From: Cricetomys ansorgei
Lineage: Eukaryota > Chordata > Mammalia > Rodentia > Nesomyidae
Reading direction: 5' to 3'
Length of the DNA stretch: 64,000 nucleotides
Assembly (NCBI GenBank): GCA_026225945.1
Contig: JAMJFZ010003746.1
Location: 2,525,001 to 2,589,000, forward strand
The notes beneath the pieces are model-generated. The model was not told the origin of the DNA, did not search any database, and saw only the letters and a program-made list of their open reading frames with translations. Both the position numbers and the translations under genes were made by a program. Each line of letters begins with the position of its first letter. Within the stretch, counting starts at the first letter, position 1. Below are positions 12,631 to 25,910 of this stretch, piece by piece.

Positions 12631-15558
12631 TTCCATTCCTGAGCATTACACGGGCCTTTGCTCGGAGTCACACTGTCTCCATGTTCATCAGAGCAGATAT
12701 ACCCACTCCCCAAAAGATCATCACAACCGGGCTCGTGGGCTACGGACATTCTCGCAGAGAAGCAAGTGGGTATGGTCATTGCACACTCACTTTCGTGCGT
12801 ACCCAGCCACTCATCCTAACCAAGTGTATGAAATTCTGCCCTGAGTGCTCATGGGGGCTTTAGAGAGGGGCAAGAATAAACAGCTGGGGAAGACAAGCAT
12901 GGGGCATCATCTGTGCTGGGCACAGATTTTCCAGTTTACCGTTTTGAGGTCACTGGATCTCCTGTTAGTAAATCCTCACCAAGGCTCTGTAAATAACTTG
13001 TGGCCTGTGACACGAAGCCATCCTTCTGGCAGGAATGGCAAGAGAAGCTGGACCAGACCTGAAGGGAGCCCAGGCCCTGTCCTCCACAAGCACTCCCTGT
13101 GAGCTCTCAACAGTGACACAGGCTCAGAGAAGGATGCAAAGAATCTTGGTCATAAATTACTTTCAAATATCAAATAAATCATGCAAGCAGATGCACAAAC
13201 ATCCCTTCATGACTGAGTCAAACCAGACTCCTGTCTAAATGCATCTCAAACACCATTAAATACCAGACGTCAGAGCCTCTGCTGGGTACCTTCCCAGTTT
13301 CAGTCTTGCCTGACACCACCTGCAGGGTAGTACAGCCACTCTGCCCCTCTGGTGTGTCTCCCCAAGCTGGCCCACACTGAGTAAAAAAGGGGTGACGGAT
13401 GAAGGAATGCCTTTTCAGCTCTACACCCTGACAACTACAAGTCAGGGGACACAGCAGCATGGCCAGTGCTGAAGTACCTGAGGCAGAGAGAGACTGTGGC
13501 CATGTCCAGTGAGACATGTCCAGGCTAGGGTTGACTTATCTACCACCAATCCTCCAACTTCTCTGGCATCTTAAGCCCACACTGTGATCCCATGTACTCA
13601 GAAAATTCCTGAATGCTCTCTCCCATCCTTCCTGTGCTCCCTGCTGCCTTCTTCCTTATGCTCAAAATTTTTATGACACTTCCTGAACCCAGCCATATCT
13701 AGCCCTCTCTAGGACCCTCTACTCCAACATCACCTTCTCCGTGTCCTTAGAGATCCCAGTCCCCTACTTAGGCCAAGGCACTCCAGTACTGTCTAGCTTT
13801 TCTACCACCTCAGTTGCTTAGAAAGACCACATCAAAGGCACCAGGAGAGGAGAGGTGTAAACAACCATCCTAAAGACAAAGGTAGAAATCCAAAGGACCA
13901 GCTACTCTTCATCTCAAAACAGTCACAATTCACAAAGCAGAAGCAGGGCCTCTAAACATCTGTAAAGCTCTTGAGCCTGTGCCTTCGTCCCCTTGTTTAT
14001 GTTCCTCTCCTCTGTGTCCTCATAGTAATCAGGAAGGTTCTAACCTTTAAGACCAAGTATATCTGCCCTTGTTCTATGAAGACAGCAAATAAACAGTGGA
14101 GAATAGAGGGTAGCATGTGGAAATACTTGAGTTTAGGGGGTCTGGACTGCAAATGATAATGGCCACTCTCTTCCCAAAGGAAAAGTAGCATGACTAGTGG
14201 TTAAAAGTACAGATGATGATTATAAAAGCCCCAAGCGCCTGTTCTGAACCGCCAATTGCTAGCCCCATGACCTGAGCATGTTGCTCAAGCATTTTAACAT
14301 GCCATAAGCACTTAGCCTGGCGCAGCATCTTCCAAGGGAACTGTTGGAACTGTTGTGTGATCATAAAGGCTTCTGAGGCCCCGGGCTACAGAAAATGAAG
14401 GAAGATGTAGGGAAGGACCCTGGGAAGGCTCAAGACATGGACTTATCCAGTGTCTGCAACTCATACCCATATTTCCTGGATAGGATTCTCTCTTGATTCA
14501 GTTTTTGAGCACAGCAGGATACCTGGATCTCATCTTCTCTCCCCTAGTAAGTAGCTATTTGACCCTGAATAAGGTCACTTCCCTCCTGCAAATAGAAGGA
14601 GTTCACCAAACGATCTCTAAGGTCCTGCATGCTTTCCTGGCAGTCACAGATTCTAGAATTCTTACGTGGGTGGTAGAGGAATTTACTGTTTGGAACACGC
14701 TGTCAAAAAGGCTCAGCTTCCCAGATGGATCCCAAGGCCCCTGCACACCCACACTCACCTCTGAAGCCCTGCCTCGAATGGTGACATACACTTAACTACA
14801 AAGGCTCTGCTAGGTCAGGCAGGCGCTTCCTAGGGTGTTCCCCAATCTCTAAGGCAGGATTCCCTGAGATTGGAGAGCAACACCTATACCCCTACACACC
14901 CAGATTTAAATGGCGCTGATGCTGATTTACAGATGATCACCTGCCCACCCTGCCGGCTTCCTCGGGAGCAGGATGCAGTAGAATAAAGGTTATTCACTCT
15001 ACACACAGTAGGTGGCTGAAGGAACCCCCCAGAGAGCTTCACGTGAGAAGTTTGGTTTCCTGTGGTCCTGCTGCCGACACTGCACCCTTAGCACGATGAC
15101 AAAAACTCTGTTTTATGAAACTATAAATGGGACTCACATTCAAGATGGTAAGTGCTTGGCCTAACTTCCCTGTGACGCCAAGGAATTGTGAAACTCAACC
15201 CACAGACTTCAGGGCAGTGACCCTACAGCTGTGTGAAGAGAACCCCACAGCAAAGAGTCTGCAGCTCCTTCATACTCAAGAAAGGGGCCAATGAGGCAAG
15301 GTCCTCCCATGACCACAGAGTTGTTCTTAAGCACATGCCTTAAGCAGATGCACACATACAGACCCTGTCACCAGCGAGGGATGTGGAGTCACAGAGCACT
15401 GCCACTCTCGTCTGTGCTGCTGATGGCCTCTGCCGTGCTTTCTACACAGCTACCCATGCATCTGCAGCTTCTCACCTCTCAAGTGTAACCCTGTAGAGCC
15501 CAGTCCCCTCCCAATTTGTAGCCTCACAGTACAAAGTACAGGGTAAGGAACCCAGAAG
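12631..15558. other. Intron 1 stretch with MIR/L2 fossils
   Basis: Two plus-strand MIR-like pieces lie near 14170-14330 and 14500-14600. Possible L2 lies at 13570-13800. The remainder is unassigned. Confidence 0.4.
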
Positions 15559-15560
15559 TG

Positions 15561-15600
<40 letters not shown>

Positions 15601-15622
15601 TGTCTGTCTGTCTGTCTGTCTC
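15561..15622 (+). repeat. (TG)n followed by (TGTC)n
   Basis: A perfect TG run of about 38 bases runs directly into six TGTC/TCTG units. Compound microsatellite. Confidence 0.97.
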
Positions 15623-15759
15623 CCAGGGGCCCCTCACAGCAGGAGCTGTGGATGATATGGCTATGCAAAACATCCCTGCTCAGGGAGCCTCGACCTACTG
15701 GGAAGGACTGACCACAGCTGTGCAGTCACCCACCCAGACCACTCACAGCCAGATGTACA

Positions 15760-15797
15760 GAGAGAAAGAGAAAGAGAGAAGAGAGAGAGAGAGAGAG
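15760..15797 (+). repeat. (GA)n purine tract
   Basis: AGAGAAAGAGAAAGAGAG then a pure GA run. Confidence 0.95.
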
Positions 15798-17578
15798 GTA
15801 ACTGCCCATCCAATGACATTTCTTTCAGCCTGTGACTTAATCTGAATTTCGACAGGAAGCCAAACCAGCTAAGGCCAGACTAGTCTGAAGGTTAGCCACA
15901 GGCAGCTGGAATTTCTGAAACTTGGCTGGCCAGAGTTTGAGGCCATCCCCTCTCCAGACTGAGGCTTGGTGTGTGGGTGACAGCTATACTCTCCCCTTCA
16001 TCCATAGTACCTATAATTTCATATCCAAAGCCCTGACTGGGGTGTGGGAATAATTCAGGAGATACAGGTGACATTAGTAGAAATATATGTATGAGAATTG
16101 AGCATCTAACTCAACTCATCTCAGTGTGAGTCTCAACCCTCTACAACTGCAGGATATTCCCTAAATTAGACCCTCAGCATTCTTATCAGCAAAATGGAAC
16201 AATGTAATACAATAGGGATCAAGTGCAGAGCTTTTGCTTGATTCTTGAAGGGTAACTATTGCATAGCAACATTGTCCCAAGCTGGCAACAGTAAAGATGC
16301 ACAGTCACCTCTTCCATCCCAGACACTGTAAGATGTCGGTTGTCCTCCGGCCGCCCCTCACAGCTCCTGCACAGCAGGGTCAGACAACCTGTCTTAGACA
16401 GAAGAGCACCTAGGGAGATCTTCCCCTCAATGCCACACCCTGGGCTACAAGACTTACCCTCTGGAGCAGCCACCCAGTCCACATACACAGTTCATTATGG
16501 ACCACCCCAGGCTCTGGGAGACACACTTATATCTGGTCAGCAGCTTATAATATTTTGCCATATGAGACAAACTGGGGCATAAGTGAACTGCACAAGTTAC
16601 AAGTAAACCCACAAGTACATGTAGCTCACAGGGTAATGCCAGTTTCATAAAGGAACTTTATGCAGGACCTGGAGGAAGCGGACAGACAACAGAGTGGTGC
16701 CTTGCTATCACCTGTTTCCACTACTCCTTTTAATTAGCTGGTACCCAGGAGCAGGTTCCCAAAGCCTTATCTTTCTGTTTTTATTTTTCGCCTGCTCAGA
16801 GCAGCTTCACTCCTCCATGAACTGAGGAGAGAAAGCATAATGAAGACACCAGATGAGAAATGGAAGCTAGGACCAGGGGCAGACTCAGTACAGAAGAACT
16901 GGGAAGGCCCCAGAGAGTACTTGTCCCCAACACCATCCCCCATGCTTGGTATAGGGAAAGCAAGCCTCTTGCTGTAGGCTTTAGTTAGGCCAAAGAAAAT
17001 CCACACTCAAGACTCCAGTTCCACGGATGCCACTCCATTAACCCAGGGTGAAGTCTTAAGTAAGAAGGCACAAAATCAGAGACCTTGCTATCAATCTGCC
17101 TTAAGCCGACCAAGGCCATTGTTATACTGATAGCAACTCCGAGTCCCAAAGAAGTTTATGTCCAAGTTGCTGTCCCAATTATCCAAGTAGACCTGATGTA
17201 GCCACCTCGATCCTTACCAGGGGTCAGGAGAACAGGAAGCAGATACTTCCTACAGTGCCTGGCAGACAAAAAGGGGGCACCGAAGCTAGAAAAGGTGGGA
17301 AATGAACTCATCCCATGCAGCATCCTGAGATGGACCTATGTGAGCCACCTGTCCTCCAGAAGTGAAAGATGATAAATCGATGCTATTAACCAAGTCTGCT
17401 CTGATTTGTTACAACAGCAGCACGGAAAAGACACGCGGAACCTGTGTAGAACCTGTAAACTAAGCAGCAGGACAGGATGGAGTCATGTTTCCAAGAAGTG
17501 CTGAGTTTGGGCCAGAGCACCTCAGATGTTGGTTTCAAACAAGAAGCACTCCTTCTCCCTTCCTGCGGGGCAGAACCG

Positions 17579-17699
17579 GGCCGGCCAGCCTTGCAGTCGG
17601 CCGGCCAGCCTTGCAGTCGGGCCGGCCAGCCTTGCAGTCGGCCGGCCAGCCTTGCAGTCGGCCGGCCAGCCTTGCAGTCGGCCGGCCAGCCTTGCAGTC
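17579..17699 (+). repeat. GC-rich minisatellite, six 20-bp units
   Basis: Six copies of GGCCGGCCAGCCTTGCAGTC, essentially identical. One extra G lies between units 2 and 3, and the last unit runs into AGCCATCCC. Each unit contains GGCCGGCC, an FseI site, and two CpGs. The open frames crossing it are simply the repeat translated. Confidence 0.97.
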
Positions 17700-17876
17700 A
17701 GCCATCCCTAGAGTCTGAGAAAATGAGGACCAGAAAGAAGAGTCTCCCAGTATTGGTTTAAAATGGACCAAGGAGACAAGGTGAAGCTCAATGAAAAGCA
17801 CACATGAACCTACAGAAAACCCTAGGCTCATCCTATGACTGAAAAACAACAAACCAAAACACTGATTTATTTTACG

Positions 17877-17878
<2 letters not shown>

Positions 17879-17931
<53 letters not shown>

Positions 17932-17934
17932 AGA
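17879..17934 (+). repeat. (CA)n(GA)n
   Basis: About 25 CA units ending in GAGAGA. Confidence 0.97.
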
Positions 17935-18074
17935 GTCAGAGTACAACTTGCAGTAGTCAGTTCTCCCCTCCCACCATATGAGTTCTAAAGGCGTGGTCAT
18001 GGCAGGCATCCTTACCTGCTAAGCTAGCTCCAGATAGCCCCAGAATGATTTATTTTAAAAAGGCATTGCTCAAA

Positions 18075-18404
18075 ATGTGATAGAAAAATGCCCAGCATTA
18101 CAAAATATCAAAGAAACACACTACAGTCAGTCACCACCTCACACCCATTAAGGTGGCTGCTCTTATCGGAAGCCAGAAAACGAGTGTTGGGAAGGCTACG
18201 AAGCTGGAGCCCGTGTGCAGTGCTGGTGGGAATGTGGCGTGCTGCAACTGCTGTGGAAAATATATGGCAGTTCCTCAAAAACTGAAAAATAGAGCTACTC
18301 TGTGATCCAGCAAGCACACTGCTGGATACGAATCCCAGAGACGGAAAGCGAGAGAACGGGACTCAGAATTTGAGATGTTTTCACCCCCGTGTTCATATGA
18401 TAGT
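18075..18404 (+). mobile_element. Old L1 3' region, first part
   Basis: GTGTTGGGAAGGCTACGAAG, TGCTGGTGGGAATGTGG, GGCAGTTCCTCAAAAACTG and GTGATCCAGCAAGCACAC are L1M tail landmarks. The copy stops where the unassigned repeat at 18405 begins and resumes at about 18701. Confidence 0.85.
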
Positions 18405-18700
18405 GAAGTGTCGTCGTACCTAGTGCTAGGCTGGCTCACCAAGGAAGGCAGGGAAGGACTTTCACAGGTAGAAGCCCTGCCAGACCTCAGCAGAGGGAAC
18501 CACCGTCACGGCCAGTGCCAGACTGGACTGTGGAACGCCTGGCTCTCAGCTCAGGTGTTTTTACTCTTTCAGAACTCCTCAGGTATTTTACTGATAGCAC
18601 ATGCAGATCATTAGCAATTAAACAACTCCCGCATAAAGCCAACACCTGCAAACAACGCAAAACGCCAAGAACCTAGGTGCCCTTTTCCCAGCAGTGCACA
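18405..18700 (+). repeat. Unassigned interspersed repeat, copy A
   Basis: It shares with 19985-20400 (reverse complement) the phrases CCAGACCTCAGCAGAGGGAA, CACATGCAGATCAT, AAGCCAACACCTGCAAACAA and AATGCCAAG/AACGCCAAG. It sits inside an L1 relic, so it is an insertion. I do not know the family. Confidence 0.7.
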
Positions 18701-19160
18701 ATTATTTTATACATAACTAAAAATAAACTTCCCCAACAGTGAAGAGGCAAAGATAATCCAAAAGTCTGTCAATAAAGAACAGGCTCCAGCCTGTGGTTAT
18801 TTGCACAGGAGGGAGTACTACTGTGCCAATAGAAGCAAAGGAGTACAACACGTGCTATAACAGGGATGAACCGAGGGCATTACAAGAGGTGACACAAGCC
18901 AGACACAAGAAGACAGGATTATACTGCCGGCAGGAGTCACTCTCCGAGAAACAGACTGTAGCCCTGTAGTTTCAAGGGGCTGGATAGAGTGGGAAGGAGT
19001 TCCGGTTCAGAGTTCAGTTTTTCGAGATTTAAGTTTTCTGGTGATGTTTTTCACAACAATGTGAATAGACTTCACACTACTAAACTGTATACTTAACTAT
19101 TCCGATGGTAAAGTTCACACTGTGTGTCATTTACTGCAAAATGAAATTACATTACATCTC
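18701..19160 (+). mobile_element. Old L1 3' region, second part
   Basis: It continues the L1 tail: CAAAAGTCTGTCAATAAAG, AACAGGGATGAACCGAGG, GACACAAGCCAGACACAAG, then GTGAATAGACTTCACACTAC and AACTGTATACTTAACTATTC near the 3' end. Confidence 0.85.
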
Positions 19161-19984
19161 TGGGCCTAAAACGCTCAGCCCAGCAGCACCAGAGACGCTT
19201 ACAGGCCCTGTGCCTGTACCTCAGTGTCCAAATGTGCCACCACCTGTTTTATTTAAGTGCTCATCCCCTACAAGCAACCAGGAGCTCCCCTAGTATGGGT
19301 GCTAGGTGTCACCAAGTACCTCACACTGGTGCCCAGCCGTATAATGTGGCAGGGCCCAATAAACATCTGCTGATACAATTTTTCAAGCGTATGACCTTTG
19401 CCTCCTACTGACAAATCCTCTTCCTCCAAAAGGACACTCAATCCATCACCAACCCTTGCCATGGCTAACCCCAGACAAAGAGGACCAGGAGGGGCCAGAG
19501 ACATATAGAAGCAACTTAGTCTCCGGTACTATGTGTGCCCCGCCCCACTGTGCCATTATCCAGCCTTTGCCCAGCTGTCCTCATATACAGTAATCAGGTA
19601 ATGCCAAGAGCCTAGGAGCCAAGGTTAAAGGAAGATGGCACACCAAGAATGAGGAAAAGTTTCAGTCTGTCTCAACTCTAAAGTGCAAAATCTCAGCCCA
19701 GAAGCAATAGCATTGGTCTAGAGCACAGGCTCTGCACTTGCACCATCCTGACTCTCTAACTGTACAGAACACCAGCCCTGGGTCTACCTCTCTCAACACC
19801 TTAGCCAGCAAGGAAGACATTGAACATCTAAGATGGAAGAACTGCTAACAGAAGCAACCAGGGTCATCTAGTCCCCATGAGGGAGGCCACTAGAGGAGGA
19901 GTCCCTGCTCCAGACGGTGACATTCTGAAAAGAAATACCATTTATCGTGCTTGTTACAGCTCGTAGCTGTTGCAAAAGTTTTAC

Positions 19985-20400
19985 TTCTCGTTATGTTTAA
20001 AATGGATATTTTGTGCATTGTTGGGGGAAGGGCTGCCTAGGCCTTGGCATTTTGGGTTGTCTGCAGGTGTTGGTTTTATGTAAAAGTTGTTTGATTCCTC
20101 ATGATCTGCATGTGCTCACTGCTCTCTGGCAGAGCCATGAGGAGGCAGAGTTTTTGTATCAGTGAAACATCTGAGGAGCTTCTGTGTCGATAAAAAACCC
20201 TGTGATCAGATGATCAGGGTTCCACTGTCCAGTATGGTGCTTGCCATGACAGGTGGTTCCCTCTGCTGAGGTCTGGAGGGTTTGCATGTATGAAAATGCC
20301 TCCTTGTCCTCTTTGCTGAGCACATAGTAGCTGTCTGCTACATGTGGCTTTCCCAAAATAGCACAGGGCAAGAGAAACACATAATCAAGCAGTTCCAGTG
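19985..20400 (-). repeat. Unassigned interspersed repeat, copy B
   Basis: The inverted partner of 18405-18700. The minus strand has CAGACCTCAGCAGAGGGAAC, CTCCTCAGATGTTTCACTG, CACATGCAGATCATGAGG and AAAACCAACACCTGCAGAC. It extends further 5' than copy A. The two copies are about 1.3 kb apart in opposite orientation. Confidence 0.7.
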
Positions 20401-22251
20401 AAGTTCAAAAAGCCAAGGATGGCTTAAGAAAGAGATGCTTTGCAATGCCTATGGGGTTAAATCCTAATCAGTGTAAAAGAATCTCTTTGTCTTTCCTGCT
20501 GGATCCCAAGGCTAGTATATCAAAGTTCACCACAGGCACATCATCATATCATATTGCTGGGAAGGGAAATTAATGGGCACTCCGTCTAGATTAATTGGAG
20601 AAAATAGGTTAGGTGCCCTTTCAAATCCTGAGCACTCAGTATGTGCTAAGAGTTTCTGATAAATGATGAACATGGCACAGTTGCCCTTAGAAATCCCTCC
20701 AACCAAGAGAAAGTACAGACAGCAGCCACTCTACCACGAAACAAGTTATCTCACAGACAGCTGAGTGAAGGGACGTCTAAGATGATCTGGAGCTGGGGAA
20801 GGAGCACTGCGAGAGGCAACAACACTTAAAGACACTCTTAAAGAAGAAGCAGAAGTTAACTGGCTGGCAAGACTGGAAAGGTGTCCTCAAGTAAAGGGAA
20901 CAGCACATGCAAAGCATGAGTCAGGATCACCTACCTGAGAGCTGACTGCAACCAGGACACGTACAGGATAGAGCTGGTAGGAGAGTAAGAAATTAGGTTG
21001 GCAGAGCAACCTAATGACAGTGGATCAACCATCACTGGCAGTGGGCAAGAAGCCAGAAAAGCACTTGGTATAGTTAGTACCGTTGACGAGATCTGTTATG
21101 TGTTTTTGCTTTCTGATGACACAGCAGATAACAAAGTAGAAGAAGCAGGACCAAAAAGACTGTAGTCACAGGCGGTTACAGCTATGTAGGTAGGACAAAT
21201 CAGAGCCTGGGGGTGACTTGTATGGCTCTACATGGACAAACCTTAAGGTCAGACCAAACTACTTGTACAATGAGAAGAAGAAAAAAAATGTTGAGAAATG
21301 TCTCCTGGCAACCTGGCTTGGCCAGCTTGGTGATAACATCCTCGGCTAACTCGTAACCAGTAACCAGGTGAACTGGAGACAGATGCCTGGGATTTGAATC
21401 AGTTTAACCACGAGCACAGTGCTATCCCCAGGTGGAAGACGTCAGGCACAGAGAATGGCCAGCACTAGCCAGGACAAGACATTTGGTTAGATGTGGAATT
21501 GGCAGCCACAAGACATACTGGTGACAAATGGCACATTCACAGATTAACTGATTCTGTACACAGATGCTAGGGAGCTGAGTTGTGGGTGCGCTGAAACTTG
21601 GAAGGTCTCTACTGATGTGACCAAAGGCTCTTCGTTTAGCTTCCTTTAGCTCACTTTTTTTTTTTTAAACACTGAATCAAAATATTCAAGGAAAAAAATG
21701 TTAACTGTGCTGTTGACACAGATAAATCTAGGAGTAACAGCTAATGCCAGAAGGTTGAGTCAGGATTCAAATGGCCTTGACATGCTAAAAACACAGCCTA
21801 AACTGACAAGATGAAAGAGACTAGGCACACACTGTCAAGAAGTGTGCTTGCGTGAGAAAGGTACACTGCCCAAACAGGGTAGGAGGAGCACAGACTTAGC
21901 AGCCACAGATGCAGCAAGGAGTCTGAGGGTTAGAAGACTCTAACTCAGTGAATCAGCAGTGTAGCTCATCTGCCAAAGAGGCAAATACCGTCTTTGCTTC
22001 CTCATTCTGTGTTCAAAGATCAGAATAAAGGAAAGAGCAGGCTGAGCTCTTGGCACAAAACAGCTCCATGCCAAACCTTGGCACCTCACAGGCAGCAGCT
22101 TCCAACAGGAGAACTGGCTAAGCAGAAGGGACCAGAAGAGGAGGGGCAGAAAGGTGAAGGGTGAAGGTGAGCATGAGGATGAGGACACGAAGGAGCATGG
22201 GTAAAGAAAGGAGCATGCACACTGGAATATGTGCTTAGCAGGAACTTGAGG
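20401..22251. other. Intron 1 stretch without assignable features
   Basis: Unique-looking sequence, with a short A/T run at 21653-21672. Nothing else is recognised. Confidence 0.4.
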
Positions 22252-22615
22252 GGCTAGGGACATGGCTCAGCAGATTAAGCACTTGCCAACAAGGCCCTGA
22301 ACTTGTATCCCTAGCACCCATGTAAAAGCTGGGTAAGTATGTAGGCCCACCTATAATCCCAGCACTCAAAGGGCAGAAACAGCAGAGACAGGGAATCCCT
22401 AGAGCAAGCTGGTTATTCAGCCTAGCCACAATAGGTGAAATCCAGTTTCCATGAGAGACTGTGTCTCAGTGGATAAGGTGGGGAGTAATAAAGGCAAAAC
22501 CAAGGGCAACTTCTGGCCTCCACATATACACAAGTGCATGTATACCCACATACACACATGTGCCCATACACATGCAAGCAAACATACATCTCTGCATGCA
22601 TACCATACACATACA
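22252..22615 (+). mobile_element. B2/B3-type SINE, long form
   Basis: The tRNA-like head is GGGGCTAGGGACATGGCTCA, followed by CTAGCACCCATGTAAAAGC, CCTATAATCCCAGCACTC, a CTTCTGGCCTCCACATATAC tail and a CA-rich end. The head keeps a decayed polymerase III A-box position. It is not a functional tRNA. Confidence 0.8.
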
Positions 22616-23129
22616 AAAGAAGGAAGGAGGTAGGGGATGAGTAGTGGCCTCTTTAAAGGAGCAATAGCTCCCGACCATATCTGAACTGATGAGCAGATAT
22701 AATGGGATGGTGCATTTCTACTCAGAATAAGAAGGAACATTCCAAAGATAAATGCTATTTAAAACCGGAGTGACTACTTTCACAAGACAATGAGGTCCCC
22801 AACTAGATGCCCTCTGTAAAATGCCAAGCCAAGGCCAAGTCTGCACTGGGAAGGAGACGAGGCTAGATTAGCAGCTCCTCGGCTTGGGTATTTCAAAGGC
22901 CTGTAACACATCTTCTTACTTGCACTATGAAGTTCTCAAAGATCAACTGCTATCTCCTATCATCATCATTACCCGAAAACAGACATTTTATCACCAAAGA
23001 GCAGGGTAGATAAACCACCAATAGGAAGAACAATTCTTTCTACTGAACAAATTTAACTCCATGGAAACTACCTACGGCTTCCAATTCTGTAAGGCTACAG
23101 GAAACATCAATCACAGTTCCACCTGCCCT
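22616..23129. other. Unassigned intron 1 sequence
   Basis: No repeat or exon recognised. Confidence 0.4.
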
Positions 23130-23195
23130 ATTCACTGCCGTATTCCCAAGGTCCAGTGTTTAGTAGACACTCAATAAATATTTGCCCTATGAATG
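23130..23195 (+). mobile_element. L2 3' end fragment
   Basis: GTCCAGTGTTTAGTAGACAC followed by TCAATAAATATTTG and ATGAATGA is the typical L2 tail. Confidence 0.75.
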
Positions 23196-25439
23196 ACAAA
23201 TGAGTGCATGCACTTAATTTATAAAGCACTGGCTTCCACAGAGTCAGACAGCTTCTCTGCCTCATCATTAATGGATAGTTATTGACAGTTTGGCTGTTCC
23301 TGGCACTGAAACACGGCACTGTAAGGGCCATTAACTTCCCACAATCCATCCTCAGAGAACTGAGAGTATCAATGCTTTGTGTCTGTATTGTCTTGGGGTT
23401 TATAGAACTTTTCTCCTGCATCTTCTCACTAAGCTTTCTGTACAATGAAACAGTAAATACCACCATTTCCAACTGGAGAGGCCAACAGCCTTATCAGCAC
23501 CACATCAGAGACCCAGCTGTCTACTGTCTGCTGAAGGCTACTTCCATTTACCTCAGTAGTCTCCCAGAAAAGGTACTCCGAGATCCTCTACCATACCCCC
23601 AGGAAGTCAGAAAGCTGTCTTAGCCACAGAACCAAACACACGCACGGGCCTCCACAGCACGGGCTGCTATAGCAATGCTGGAATTTGCAGACAGGGCCTT
23701 TGTGGGGAAAGCAGAGATTGGAGGTGCCCACGGCTTCCGTTAGCAGCAAGCCAAGAGCCTTTGTTTGCCTTTACCACACCATCTGTCCCCAGGCCTGCTA
23801 GTACTGGTGATTTAAATCAGGAGCCCCACTAGTATGAATTTGGTCTCAGGTCTGCCAAAATGCACTAAGAAAAATCCTCAGGAGAATGATGACAGTGCAC
23901 AGGAAACCAGTAACAGGAGCTCTCCCTTCATTCTGCATTTGAGCCAGGTCACCTGGGGTCACCGATTAACTTTTTCATCCTTAAACTAACTGATAATTCA
24001 GAAAACCAAACGGTACAGTGCATGATTAAACAAATTCCAGGGTCAAAAATCAAGAAACAGCAAAAACTATTTTCACAGCCTTACCCAGTCAATTCAGTAT
24101 ATACATGTATGAGAATATACACACTTAAATGTACACATGTGTACATACAGATATTATACACATCTAGGATATAAAGTTGACTTGAGTGTTCTTGACACCT
24201 CTTTTCCAGTGTATGACTAGGACAGGGTCCGTGGTGCTTAGCAACCACCAGCACCGGATCTATGTCACTGATAGTTTCTTGGCCAAATAAGGTCAAACTA
24301 ATAGCCACAGACCAAAGCACAGTAGAGCATCTCTGCATGGCAGGGTCAAGGTGCCAGAAGCATCCATAGCAGATGGCAAAGGCAGGTGTGTATGGGCGGG
24401 AAGAGAGAGGATGATCCAGCATCATGAGCGTTACTGCATTTCCTAGCAACACCAAGCTGGAGATATTGTCTGAGTGCCACACACAGAAACTCAGGAGACA
24501 GCAAGCCCAGGCTTGCTCAAATCAAAACAAAGATTGAAGAGACCCAGCTGGTCTGCATAACACATGGAACAACACAGCTTCGGATCTGAATACACGTTCC
24601 ACACACCCAAGAATGGGAAGGGGAAGTGTGGCATCCCCTGTACAGGAGTACAAGGCCAACCTCTGACTTTTTCAGAAAGGCATTTGCCCAGAGAAAGGAA
24701 CCATGAAGGGCAGGGCCCTGCGGAGAGCAGAGCAGGGGTATTGAAGCTTGAATCAGAACACCATGTTATCACTCTACCAACAGAGGACCAGGCAATGCAT
24801 TGTATTTTAACCTCAGCTGAACTTGGTTCACCCACATTTAAAAACCACATTTCATTGCTGGTCGTTATTTTGAGCATTAGGTATAAAGGCAAATAGGCTC
24901 TGTTTCTCACTTCTCGGAGCAAGGGCTTTGCCTTTTCTATATGGTCACTGTGTGGCCAGATAAAATAACACCAATAAGACACCCTGCCCTCAGTAAGAAC
25001 TCAGTGCATGTTAATTGTTACTTCATGGATAATGATGGTGTCCAAGGGACAGAGTCTAGATTTTTTTTCTTTTGAATTATGATATACTTTCAATAGTAGC
25101 TCATTATCCCTCTGGGAAATAGCAAGACCTTGGAATACCTTCAGCTCTGATCTTTGTACCCAGCGCATCTCACATCATCCACCTGTTGTTCATATCTAAA
25201 CCACCTTAATATTAAAATGCTGTGAACCTTCGTCTTCTTAAAAGGAAGATTAAGGCATCTTTACAAAGCACATCCCTTGCTAGCTCTTTCAATAAGAATC
25301 AGCTGAGAAGTAAACAACCTGCGTTTGTTCTTACTGTAAAGAATGCCTTTTCATCCTAACTCGTGAATGATAACCTAGCTGTGCGCAGAACTCAAGTTTG
25401 AAACTCACTTGAGCACTTTAAATATGTACTACCCTGTTC
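23196..25439. other. Intron 1 stretch, largely unassigned
   Basis: There is an AT/CA-rich patch with ACATGTGTACAT palindromes at 24095-24175. The block at 24970-25440 is A/T-rich, free of recognised rodent repeats and a candidate for conserved noncoding sequence, but I cannot test conservation. Confidence 0.4.
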
Positions 25440-25910
25440 CGTGATATCTGCTTTGGTGGGAAAGGTTTGTTGTCTGTGGGGAGGGAATCTACCTCCCCTA
25501 CTGCTTTATAATTACCTCCTTTTAATGTTTGAGTTGTTTTCCACACTGGTAATTATCTACTCCATATTCAGTGCACTGTTACAATCTGAAAATTGATACC
25601 TTTCCTAGATTTTGAAATATTTTTGGCATCAGCTTTTAAAGTAATGCCTTTACATCACTCCCAACACTGCTCAGAAGTCCATAAAAAGATAAAACGAATC
25701 TTTGCCCTCTTTCTTTAAATCTTTTCAGTTGCTTTTCCAAAACTACAGCATTTTTTTTTCTGGGCAATTTCCTCATATCTATCTTCCAATACACTGATTT
25801 TATCTTCTGCTGTGTTTAACCCAGCCATTAAGTTATTTACTGCAGCATGTTCAATTCTAGAAGTTTATATGTCTGGGTCCTTTTTCAAATCTTCTCCTTT
25901 TTAGTTTTTT
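25440..25910. repeat. Possible old L1 fragment
   Basis: CCAATACACTGATTTTATC, TCTTCTGCTGTGTTTAACCC, CAATTCTAGAAGTTTATATG and CTTTTTCAAATCTTCTCC resemble a mammalian L1-type relic. Assignment is uncertain. Confidence 0.35.

Noticed and set aside
17579..17699. CRISPR-like array
   Set aside because: The repeats are directly adjacent with no spacers, and the DNA is mammalian.
17535..17927. 130-codon frame with GRPTARLAG repeats as a repeat protein
   Set aside because: It is the translated GC-rich minisatellite plus a (CA)n tract.
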